The notes beneath the pieces were generated by a model. The model was not told the DNA's origin. It ran no database searches and saw only the letters and a list, made by a program, of their open reading frames with translations. This document shows, in pieces, positions 11,591-20,000 of a stretch of 20,000 nt of DNA. The DNA is taken from positions 630,751 to 650,750 of the forward strand of contig JAUCMV010000006.1 in assembly GCA_030435675.1 (NCBI GenBank), in the 5' to 3' direction. Made by a program: the position numbers and the translations under genes. Source of the DNA: Steinernema hermaphroditum (taxonomy: Eukaryota; Nematoda; Chromadorea; Rhabditida; Steinernematidae). Positions within the stretch are counted from its first letter, which is position 1. Every line of letters begins with the position of its first letter.

Positions 11591-12777
11591 AAGTTTTGCA
11601 GGAAACTAAGATAGTCCACAGGAAATCCAACAAGATTAGGCGCGTTCGATCAGGCTCGTGCAGTTCTACAAGATCCAATCATAAAAATTGGAGCGGAGGG
11701 GTCAGATTCATAAGTCTTTGTATGAGCAAGGGCCCTGCTGTCTCGAATTGAAAGTTTTGCAGGAAACTAAGATAGTCCACAGTAATCCCAACGGGAATAG
11801 GCGCGTTCGATCAGGCTCGTGCAGTTCTACAAGATCCAATCATAAAAATGATATGGTACTTTGGAGCAGGAGGGTCAGATGCAGAGCTTTTGGTATGAGC
11901 AAGGGCCCTGCTGTCTCGAATTGAAAGTTTTGCAGGAAACTAAGATAGTCCACAGGAAATCCAACAAGATTAGGCGCGTTCGATCAGGCTCGTGCAGTTC
12001 TACAAGATCCAATCATAAAAATTGGAGCGGAGGGGTCAGATTCATAACTCTTTGTATGAGCAAGGGCCCTGCTGTCTCGAATTGAAAGTTTTGCAGGAAA
12101 CTAAGATAGTCCACAGTAATCCCAACGGGAATAGGCGCGTTCGATCAGGCTCGTGCAGTTCTACAAGATCCAATCATAAAAATGCTATGGTACTTTGGAG
12201 CAGGAGGGTCAGATGCAGAACTCTTTGTATGAACAAGGCCCTATCTGTCTCGAATTGAAAGTTTTGCAGGAAACTAAGATAGTCCACAGGAAATCCAACA
12301 AGAGTAGGCGCGTTCGATCAGGCTCGTGCAGTTCTACAAGATCCAATCATAAAAATGATATGGTACTTTGGAGCAGGAGGGTCAGATGCAGAGCTTTTGG
12401 TATGAGCAAGGGCCCTGCTGTCTCGAATTGAAAGTTTTGCAGGAAACTAAGATAGTCCACAGTAATCCCAACGGGAATAGGCGCGTTCGATCAGGCTCGT
12501 GCAGTTCTACAAGATCCAATCATAAAAATGCTATGGTACTTTGGAGCAGGAGGGTCAGATGCAGAACTCTTTGTATGAACAAGGCCCTATCTGTCTCGAA
12601 TTGAAAGTTTTGCAGGAAACTAAGATAGTCCACAGGAAATCCAACAAGAATAGGCGCGTTCGATCAGGCTCGTGCAGTTCTACAAGATCCAATCATAAAA
12701 ATGATATGGTACTTTGGAGCAGGAGGGTCAGATGCAGAGCTTTTGGTATGAACAAGGCCCTATCTGTCTCGAATTGA
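11591..12777 (+). repeat. Seven-unit higher-order repeat, copy 1, 1187 bp
   Basis: Unit ends 11751, 11924, 12085, 12258, 12431, 12604, 12777. Order S'-A-S-T-Ks-T, closed by a gaatag-box unit with J body and tacaag. The first unit carries cataagtc, which marks position 1 of this heptamer. It differs from the next copy at the diagnostic sites only in the last unit. Confidence 0.9.
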
Positions 12778-13964
12778 AAGTTTTGCAGGAAACTAAGATA
12801 GTCCACAGGAAATCCAACAAGATTAGGCGCGTTCGATCAGGCTCGTGCAGTTCTACAAGATCCAATCATAAAAATTGGAGCGGAGGGGTCAGATTCATAA
12901 GTCTTTGTATGAGCAAGGGCCCTGCTGTCTCGAATTGAAAGTTTTGCAGGAAACTAAGATAGTCCACAGTAATCCCAACGGGAATAGGCGCGTTCGATCA
13001 GGCTCGTGCAGTTCTACAAGATCCAATCATAAAAATGATATGGTACTTTGGAGCAGGAGGGTCAGATGCAGAGCTTTTGGTATGAGCAAGGGCCCTGCTG
13101 TCTCGAATTGAAAGTTTTGCAGGAAACTAAGATAGTCCACAGGAAATCCAACAAGATTAGGCGCGTTCGATCAGGCTCGTGCAGTTCTACAAGATCCAAT
13201 CATAAAAATTGGAGCGGAGGGGTCAGATTCATAACTCTTTGTATGAGCAAGGGCCCTGCTGTCTCGAATTGAAAGTTTTGCAGGAAACTAAGATAGTCCA
13301 CAGTAATCCCAACGGGAATAGGCGCGTTCGATCAGGCTCGTGCAGTTCTACAAGATCCAATCATAAAAATGCTATGGTACTTTGGAGCAGGAGGGTCAGA
13401 TGCAGAACTCTTTGTATGAACAAGGCCCTATCTGTCTCGAATTGAAAGTTTTGCAGGAAACTAAGATAGTCCACAGGAAATCCAACAAGAGTAGGCGCGT
13501 TCGATCAGGCTCGTGCAGTTCTACAAGATCCAATCATAAAAATGATATGGTACTTTGGAGCAGGAGGGTCAGATGCAGAGCTTTTGGTATGAGCAAGGGC
13601 CCTGCTGTCTCGAATTGAAAGTTTTGCAGGAAACTAAGATAGTCCACAGTAATCCCAACGGGAATAGGCGCGTTCGATCAGGCTCGTGCAGTTCTACAAG
13701 ATCCAATCATAAAAATGCTATGGTACTTTGGAGCAGGAGGGTCAGATGCAGAACTCTTTGTATGAACAAGGCCCTATCTGTCTCGAATTGAAAGTTTTGC
13801 AGGAAACTAAGATAGTCCACAGTAATCCCAACGGGAATAGGCGCGTTCGATCAGGCTCGTGCAGTTCTATAAGATCCAATCATAAAAATGATATGGTACT
13901 TTGGAGCAGGAGGGTCAGATGCAGAGCTTTTGGTATGAACAAGGCCCTATCTGTCTCGAATTGA
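12778..13964 (+). repeat. Seven-unit higher-order repeat, copy 2, 1187 bp
   Basis: Unit ends 12938, 13111, 13272, 13445, 13618, 13791, 13964. Order S'-A-S-T-Ks-T-J with lengths 161, 173, 161, 173, 173, 173, 173. It can be read as an S'-A dimer (334 bp) joined to the S-T-Ks-T-J pentamer (853 bp). This is the best reference copy of the heptamer in the window. Confidence 0.92.
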
Positions 13965-15155
13965 AAGTTTTGCAGGAAACTAAGATAGTCCACAGGAAAT
14001 CCAACAAGATTAGGCGCGTTCGATCAGGCTCGTGCAGTTCTACAAGATCCAATCATAAAAATATTTTGGAGCGGAGGGGTCAGATTCATAAGTCTTTGTA
14101 TGAGCAAGGGCCCTGCTGTCTCGAATTGAAAGTTTTGCAGGAAACTAAGATAGTCCACAGTAATCCCAACGGGAATAGGCGCGTTCGATCAGGCTCGTGC
14201 AGTTCTACAAGATCCAATCATAAAAATGATATGGTACTTTGGAGCAGGAGGGTCAGATGCAGAGCTTTTGGTATGAGCAAGGGCCCTGCTGTCTCGAATT
14301 GAAAGTTTTGCAGGAAACTAAGATAGTCCACAGGAAATCCAACAAGATTAGGCGCGTTCGATCAGGCTCGTGCAGTTCTACAAGATCCAATCATAAAAAT
14401 TGGAGCGGAGGGGTCAGATTCATAACTCTTTGTATGAGCAAGGGCCCTGCTGTCTCGAATTGAAAGTTTTGCAGGAAACTAAGATAGTCCACAGTAATCC
14501 CAACGGGAATAGGCGCGTTCGATCAGGCTCGTGCAGTTCTACAAGATCCAATCATAAAAATGCTATGGTACTTTGGAGCAGGAGGGTCAGATGCAGAACT
14601 CTTTGTATGAACAAGGCCCTATCTGTCTCGAATTGAAAGTTTTGCAGGAAACTAAGATAGTCCACAGGAAATCCAACAAGAGTAGGCGCGTTCGATCAGG
14701 CTCGTGCAGTTCTACAAGATCCAATCATAAAAATGATATGGTACTTTGGAGCAGGAGGGTCAGATGCAGAGCTTTTGGTATGAGCAAGGGCCCTGCTGTC
14801 TCGAATTGAAAGTTTTGCAGGAAACTAAGATAGTCCACAGTAATCCCAACGGGAATAGGCGCGTTCGATCAGGCTCGTGCAGTTCTACAAGATCCAATCA
14901 TAAAAATGCTATGGTACTTTGGAGCAGGAGGGTCAGATGCAGAACTCTTTGTATGAACAAGGCCCTATCTGTCTCGAATTGAAAGTTTTGCAGGAAACTA
15001 AGATAGTCCACAGTAATCCCAACGGGAATAGGCGCGTTCGATCAGGCTCGTGCAGTTCTATAAGATCCAATCATAAAAATGATATGGTACTTTGGAGCAG
15101 GAGGGTCAGATGCAGAGCTTTTGGTATGAACAAGGCCCTATCTGTCTCGAATTGA
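13965..15155 (+). repeat. Seven-unit higher-order repeat, copy 3, 1191 bp
   Basis: Unit ends 14129, 14302, 14463, 14636, 14809, 14982, 15155. It has the same order and same diagnostic alleles as copy 2. By eye the only difference is 4 extra bases in the first unit just after the A tract (aaaaatattttggagcgg), giving 165 bp instead of 161. Such near identity over 1.19 kb indicates very recent duplication or homogenisation. Confidence 0.92.
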
Positions 15156-16354
15156 AAGTTTTGCAGGAAACTAAGATAGTCCACAGGAAATCCAACAAGA
15201 TTAGGCGCGTTCGATCAGGCTCGTGCAGTTCTACAAGATCCAATCATAAAAATTGGAGCGGAGGGGTCAGATTCATAACTCTTTGTATGAGCAAGGGCCC
15301 TGCTGTCTCGAATTGAAAGTTTTGCAGGAAACTAAGATAGTCCACAGTAATCCCAACGGGAATAGGCGCGTTCGATCAGGCTCGTGCAGTTCTACAAGAT
15401 CCAATCATAAAAATGCTATGGTACTTTGGAGCAGGAGGGTCAGATGCAGAACTCTTTGTATGAACAAGGCCCTATCTGTCTCGAATTGAAAGTTTTGCAG
15501 GAAACTAAGATAGTCCACAGGAAATCCAACAAGAGTAGGCGCGTTCGATCAGGCTCGTGCAGTTCTACAAGATCCAATCATAAAAATGATATGGTACTTT
15601 GGAGCAGGAGGGTCAGATGCAGAGCTTTTGGTATGAGCAAGGGCCCTGCTGTCTCGAATTGAAAGTTTTGCAGGAAACTAAGATAGTCCACAGTAATCCC
15701 AACGGGAATAGGCGCGTTCGATCAGGCTCGTGCAGTTCTACAAGATCCAATCATAAAAATGCTATGGTACTTTGGAGCAGGAGGGTCAGATGCAGAACTC
15801 TTTGTATGAACAAGGCCCTATCTGTCTCGAATTGAAAGTTTTGCAGGAAACTAAGATAGTCCACAGTAATCCCAACGGGAATAGGCGCGTTCGATCAGGC
15901 TCGTGCAGTTCTACAAGATCCAATCATAAAAATGATATGGTACTTTGGAGCAGGAGGGTCAGATGCAGAACTCTTTGTGTGAACAAGGCCCTATCTGTCT
16001 CGAATTGAAAGTTTTGCAGGAAACTAAGATAGTCCACAGTAATCCCAACGGGAATAGGCGCGTTCGATCAGGCTCGTGCAGTTCTACAAGATCCAATCAT
16101 AAAAATGCTATGGTACTTTGGAGCAGGAGGGTCAGATGCAGAACTCTTTGTATGAACAAGGCCCTATCTGTCTCGAATTGAAAGTTTTGCAGGAAACTAA
16201 GATAGTCCACAGTAATCCCAACGGGAATAGGCGCGTTCGATCAGGCTCGTGCAGTTCTATAAGATCCAATCATAAAAATGATATGGTACTTTGGAGCAGG
16301 AGGGTCAGATGCAGAACTCTTTGTATGAACAAGGCCCTATCTGTCTCGAATTGA
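15156..16354 (+). repeat. Seven-unit block S-T-Ks-T-T-T-J-like, 1199 bp
   Basis: Unit ends 15316, 15489, 15662, 15835, 16008, 16181, 16354. It lacks the S'-A dimer of its neighbours; instead the pentamer is lengthened by two T-like units. The unit ending 16008 has gata insert and the rare ctttgtgtgaac allele. The closing unit keeps tataag and gata but has aactctttg in place of agcttttgg, so its 3' part looks converted to T type. Confidence 0.87.
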
Positions 16355-17553
16355 AAGTTTTGCAGGAAACTAAGATAGTCCACAGGAAATCCAACAAGAT
16401 TAGGCGCGTTCGATCAGGCTCGTGCAGTTCTACAAGATCCAATCATAAAAATTGGAGCGGAGGGGTCAGATTCATAAGTCTTTGTATGAGCAAGGGCCCT
16501 GCTGTCTCGAATTGAAAGTTTTGCAGGAAACTAAGATAGTCCACAGTAATCCCAACGGGAATAGGCGCGTTCGATCAGGCTCGTGCAGTTCTACAAGATC
16601 CAATCATAAAAATGATATGGTACTTTGGAGCAGGAGGGTCAGATGCAGAGCTTTTGGTATGAGCAAGGGCCCTGCTGTCTCGAATTGAAAGTTTTGCAGG
16701 AAACTAAGATAGTCCACAGGAAATCCAACAAGATTAGGCGCGTTCGATCAGGCTCGTGCAGTTCTACAAGATCCAATCATAAAAATGATATGGTACTTTG
16801 GAGCGGAGGGGTCAGATTCATAACTCTTTGTATGAGCAAGGGCCCTGCTGTCTCGAATTGAAAGTTTTGCAGGAAACTAAGATAGTCCACAGTAATCCCA
16901 ACGGGAATAGGCGCGTTCGATCAGGCTCGTGCAGTTCTACAAGATCCAATCATAAAAATGCTATGGTACTTTGGAGCAGGAGGGTCAGATGCAGAACTCT
17001 TTGTATGAACAAGGCCCTATCTGTCTCGAATTGAAAGTTTTGCAGGAAACTAAGATAGTCCACAGGAAATCCAACAAGAATAGGCGCGTTCGATCAGGCT
17101 CGTGCAGTTCTACAAGATCCAATCATAAAAATGATATGGTACTTTGGAGCAGGAGGGTCAGATGCAGAGCTTTTGGTATGAGCAAGGGCCCTGCTGTCTC
17201 GAATTGAAAGTTTTGCAGGAAACTAAGATAGTCCACAGTAATCCCAACGGGAATAGGCGCGTTCGATCAGGCTCGTGCAGTTCTACAAGATCCAATCATA
17301 AAAATGCTATGGTACTTTGGAGCAGGAGGGTCAGATGCAGAACTCTTTGTATGAACAAGGCCCTATCTGTCTCGAATTGAAAGTTTTGCAGGAAACTAAG
17401 ATAGTCCACAGTAATCCCAACGGGAATAGGCGCGTTCGATCAGGCTCGTGCAGTTCTATAAGATCCAATCATAAAAATGATATGGTACTTTGGAGCAGGA
17501 GGGTCAGATGCAGAGCTTTTGGTATGAACAAGGCCCTATCTGTCTCGAATTGA
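16355..17553 (+). repeat. Seven-unit higher-order repeat, copy 4 variant, 1199 bp
   Basis: Unit ends 16515, 16688, 16861, 17034, 17207, 17380, 17553. Order S'-A-(K-box unit of 173 bp)-T-Kn-T-J. The third unit (16689-16861) has the short-class arm and ending but retains the full gatatggtactt insert, accounting for the 12-bp gain over 1187. The fifth unit has gaatag where copies 2 and 3 have gagtag. Confidence 0.88.
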
Positions 17554-18408
17554 AAGTTTTGCAGGAAACTAAGATAGTCCACAGGAAATCCAACAAGATT
17601 AGGCGCGTTCGATCAGGCTCGTGCAGTTCTACAAGATCCAATCATAAAAATATTGGAGCGGAGGGGTCAGATTCATAACTCTTTGTATGAGCAAGGGCCC
17701 TGCTGTCTCGAATTGAAAGTTTTGCAGGAAACTAAGATAGTCCACAGTAATCCCAACGGGAATAGGCGCGTTCGATCAGGCTCGTGCAGTTCTACAAGAT
17801 CCAATCATAAAAATGCTATGGTACTTTGGAGCAGGAGGGTCAGATGCAGAACTCTTTGTATGAACAAGGCCCTATCTGTCTCGAATTGAAAGTTTTGCAG
17901 GAAACTAAGATAGTCCACAGGAAATCCAACAAGAATAGGCGCGTTCGATCAGGCTCGTGCAGTTCTACAAGATCCAATCATAAAAATGATATGGTACTTT
18001 GGAGCAGGAGGGTCAGATGCAGAGCTTTTGGTATGAGCAAGGGCCCTGCTGTCTCGAATTGAAAGTTTTGCAGGAAACTAAGATAGTCCACAGTAATCCC
18101 AACGGGAATAGGCGCGTTCGATCAGGCTCGTGCAGTTCTACAAGATCCAATCATAAAAATGCTATGGTACTTTGGAGCAGGAGGGTCAGATGCAGAACTC
18201 TTTGTATGAACAAGGCCCTATCTGTCTCGAATTGAAAGTTTTGCAGGAAACTAAGATAGTCCACAGTAATCCCAACGGGAATAGGCGCGTTCGATCAGGC
18301 TCGTGCAGTTCTATAAGATCCAATCATAAAAATGATATGGTACTTTGGAGCAGGAGGGTCAGATGCAGAGCTTTTGGTATGAACAAGGCCCTATCTGTCT
18401 CGAATTGA
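17554..18408 (+). repeat. Five-unit higher-order repeat S-T-Kn-T-J, 855 bp
   Basis: Unit ends 17716, 17889, 18062, 18235, 18408. The first unit is 163 bp with two extra bases after the A tract (aaaaatattggagcgg). Otherwise it is the standard pentamer with the gaatag box. Confidence 0.89.
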
Positions 18409-19273
18409 AAGTTTTGCAGGAAACTAAGATAGTCCACAGGAAATCCAACAAGATTAGGCGCGTTCGATCAGGCTCGTGCAGTTCTACAAGATCCAATCAT
18501 AAAAATGTATGGTATTTGGAGCAGGAGGGGTCAGATTCATAACTCTTTGTATGAGCAAGGGCCCTGCTGTCTCGAATTGAAAGTTTTGCAGGAAACTAAG
18601 ATAGTCCACAGTAATCCCAACGGGAATAGGCGCGTTCGATCAGGCTCGTGCAGTTCTACAAGATCCAATCATAAAAATGCTATGGTACTTTGGAGCAGGA
18701 GGGTCAGATGCAGAACTCTTTGTATGAACAAGGCCCTATCTGTCTCGAATTGAAAGTTTTGCAGGAAACTAAGATAGTCCACAGGAAATCCAACAAGAGT
18801 AGGCGCGTTCGATCAGGCTCGTGCAGTTCTACAAGATCCAATCATAAAAATGATATGGTACTTTGGAGCAGGAGGGTCAGATGCAGAGCTTTTGGTATGA
18901 GCAAGGGCCCTGCTGTCTCGAATTGAAAGTTTTGCAGGAAACTAAGATAGTCCACAGTAATCCCAACGGGAATAGGCGCGTTCGATCAGGCTCGTGCAGT
19001 TCTACAAGATCCAATCATAAAAATGCTATGGTACTTTGGAGCAGGAGGGTCAGATGCAGAACTCTTTGTATGAACAAGGCCCTATCTGTCTCGAATTGAA
19101 AGTTTTGCAGGAAACTAAGATAGTCCACAGTAATCCCAACGGGAATAGGCGCGTTCGATCAGGCTCGTGCAGTTCTACAAGATCCAATCATAAAAATGAT
19201 ATGGTACTTTGGAGCAGGAGGGTCAGATGCAGAGCTTTTGGTATGAACAAGGGCCCTATCTGTCTCGAATTGA
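18409..19273 (+). repeat. Five-unit higher-order repeat, 865 bp
   Basis: Unit ends 18580, 18753, 18926, 19099, 19273. The first unit is K-box, 172 bp, with a nearly complete insert (gtatggtatt) joined to the short-class arm (caggagggg, cataactc). Then T, Ks, T, and a closing j unit (tacaag) with the extra G (174 bp). The reappearance of the extra-G allele marks the right limit of the most regular part of the array. Confidence 0.88.
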
Positions 19274-19958
19274 AAGTTTTGCAGGAAACTAAGATAGTCC
19301 ACAGGAAATCCAACAAGATTAGGCGCGTTCGATCAGGCTCGTGCAGTTCTACAAGATCCAATCATAAAAATGCTTGGTCTTTGGAGCAGGAGGGGTCAGA
19401 TTCATAAGTCTTTGTATGAGCAAGGGCCCTAGCTGTCTCGAATTGAAAGTTTTGCAGGAAACTAAGATAGTCCACAGTAATCCCAACGGGAATAGGCGCG
19501 TTCGATCAGGCTCGTGCAGTTCTACAAGATCCAATCATAAAAATGATATGGTACTTTGGAGCAGGAGGGTCAGATGCAGAGCTTTTGGTATGAGCAAGGG
19601 CCCTAGCTGTCTCGAATTGAAAGTTTTGCAGGAAACTAAGATAGTCCACAGGAAATCCAACAAGATTAGGCGCGTTCGATCAGGCTCGTGCAGTTCTACA
19701 AGATCCAATCATAAAAATTGTTTGGAGCGGAGGGGTCAGATTCATAACTCTTTGTATGAGCAAGGGCCCTGCTGTCTCGAATTGAAAGTTTTGCAGGAAA
19801 CTAAGATAGTCCACAGTAATCCCAACGAGAATAGGCGCGTTCGATCAGGCTCGTGCAGTTCTACAAGATCCAATCATAAAAATGCTATGGTACTTTGGAG
19901 CAGGAGGGTCAGATGCAGAACTCTTTGTATGAACAAGGCCCTATCTGTCTCGAATTGA
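19274..19958 (+). repeat. Four satellite units with left-flank-like alleles, 685 bp
   Basis: Unit ends 19446, 19620, 19785, 19958. Order: K-box unit of 173 bp with private insert gcttggtctt, cataagtc and gggccctagctg; A with gggccctagctg (174); short-class unit of 165 bp with aaaaattgtttggagcgg; T with the rare aacgagaa box. The tagctg and aacgagaa alleles otherwise occur only left of 5.4 kb. Confidence 0.87.
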
Positions 19959-20000
19959 AAGTTTTGCAGGAAACTAAGATAGTCCACAGTAATCCCAACG
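19959..20000 (+). repeat. Partial satellite unit at the right edge
   Basis: Forty-two bases of a further N-box unit, ending within taatcccaacg. The array continues beyond the window. Confidence 0.95.

Larger units (their letters stand above)
1..20000 (+). repeat. Satellite DNA array, 173-bp unit family, about 118 head-to-tail copies
   Basis: One tandem repeat fills the window with no interruption, inversion or foreign insertion. Taking the A of the invariant motif cgaattga as unit end, the first ends are 98, 271, 444, 617, 790, 963, 1124, 1297, 1466, 1640, 1802, 1976, 2149, 2322, 2496, 2669, 2831, 3004, 3166, 3339; later ends follow in the block entries. In a 173-bp unit, bases 1-31 are constant (aagttttgcagg to ccacag), 32-49 are the N/K box, 50-98 are nearly constant (gcgcgttcgatcagg to cataaaaat, with c/t at base 79), 99-110 are the gcta/gata insert missing from short units, 111-133 are the ggagcagg region, and 134-173 hold the agct/aact and GGCCC sites. 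Variation is confined mainly to those sites. Unit length and homogeneity fit a eukaryotic, possibly centromeric, satellite. I do not recognise the family, and chromosomal location is inference. Confidence 0.98.

Noticed and set aside
1357..19534. Minus-strand open frames of about 61-65 codons (1357-1554, 8316-8507, 19349-19534)
   Set aside because: They are reverse-strand reads of the same repeat, opened only where a variant junction removes or shifts a stop. Nothing supports a gene.
35..19958. About 90 overlapping forward open frames of 62-250 codons, many 78 codons long
   Set aside because: They are near-identical products of the repeat unit. Most rely on a TTG start in tttggagc, each spans one unit and ends in the next copy at the same tga in a shifted frame, and unit lengths not divisible by three break the frame. 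No conserved domain or codon-level constraint is visible.
1..20000. CRISPR array
   Set aside because: Copies are contiguous 132-174 bp units with no short palindromic repeat separated by unique spacers; all sequence between copies is itself repeated.
1..20000. CENP-B box
   Set aside because: I compared the TTCG and CGGG occurrences in the unit on both strands with the TTCG-four-A-two-CGGG pattern; spacing and bases do not fit.
1..20000. rDNA spacer subrepeats or a retrotransposon-derived tandem repeat
   Set aside because: No rRNA, spacer promoter, LTR ends, primer binding site or polyprotein motif is present, and 20 kb without a break is too long for usual spacer subrepeats. An older transposon origin cannot be excluded from this window.
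1..20000. Assembly artefact from collapsed or looped repeat
   Set aside because: Many private variants (169, 172, 132-bp units, the 4766 change, distinct junctions) occur in order along the array, which argues against a simple copy loop. Block order and copy number could still be wrong and need ultra-long reads.

Overview
The whole 20 kb is one uninterrupted, head-to-tail satellite DNA array. No gene, RNA gene, mobile element or unique sequence was found, and the array runs off both ends of the window. The basic unit is 173 bp (about 44.5% GC by hand count of one copy, 5-6 CpG per unit). I placed 118 unit boundaries by eye, giving 117 complete units: 77 of 173 bp, 14 of 161, 9 of 162, 9 of 174, 2 of 163, 2 of 165, 2 of 132, and one each of 169 and 172. 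All units lie on the same strand. A homogeneous satellite of this size with nucleosome-length units points to a eukaryotic chromosome, in a centromeric, pericentromeric, subtelomeric or other heterochromatic block. Plants often have centromeric satellites of this length, but I do not recognise the family and cannot name the organism.

Copies differ at only a few diagnostic sites, so units fall into recurring classes. Unit letters used throughout: S = short unit (K box gaaatccaacaagattag, no 12-bp insert after the aaaaat tract, gcggagggg, usually 161 bp); S' = S with cataagtc instead of cataactc; A = N box taatcccaacgggaatag, insert gatatggtactt, agcttttgg, ending gcaagggccctgctg; T = N box, insert gctatggtactt, aactctttg, ending acaaggccctatctg; J = N box, tataag instead of tacaag, gata insert, agcttttgg, T-type ending; j = J with tacaag; Ks and Kn = K box ending gagtag or gaatag, with an A-type body.

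Layout: 1-3339 is an older-looking, irregular region rich in alternating S-A dimers. 3340-8592 holds higher-order blocks of 4 to 7 units, mostly starting with S and ending with J. 8593-19273 holds more regular blocks: the pentamer S-T-K-T-J (853 bp) and the heptamer S'-A-S-T-K-T-J (1187 bp), with two adjacent heptamers (12778-15155) matching except for 4 bp. A pair of 132-bp deleted units sits at 10808-11071. From 19274 the older allele types return.

There is no gene network here. The content is a record of array evolution: unequal exchange producing nested higher-order repeats, short conversion tracts mixing boxes between units, and one length-hypervariable point next to the A tract. The open reading frames follow from the repeat period and are not treated as genes. 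A role in centromere or heterochromatin identity is an inference from repeat architecture only.
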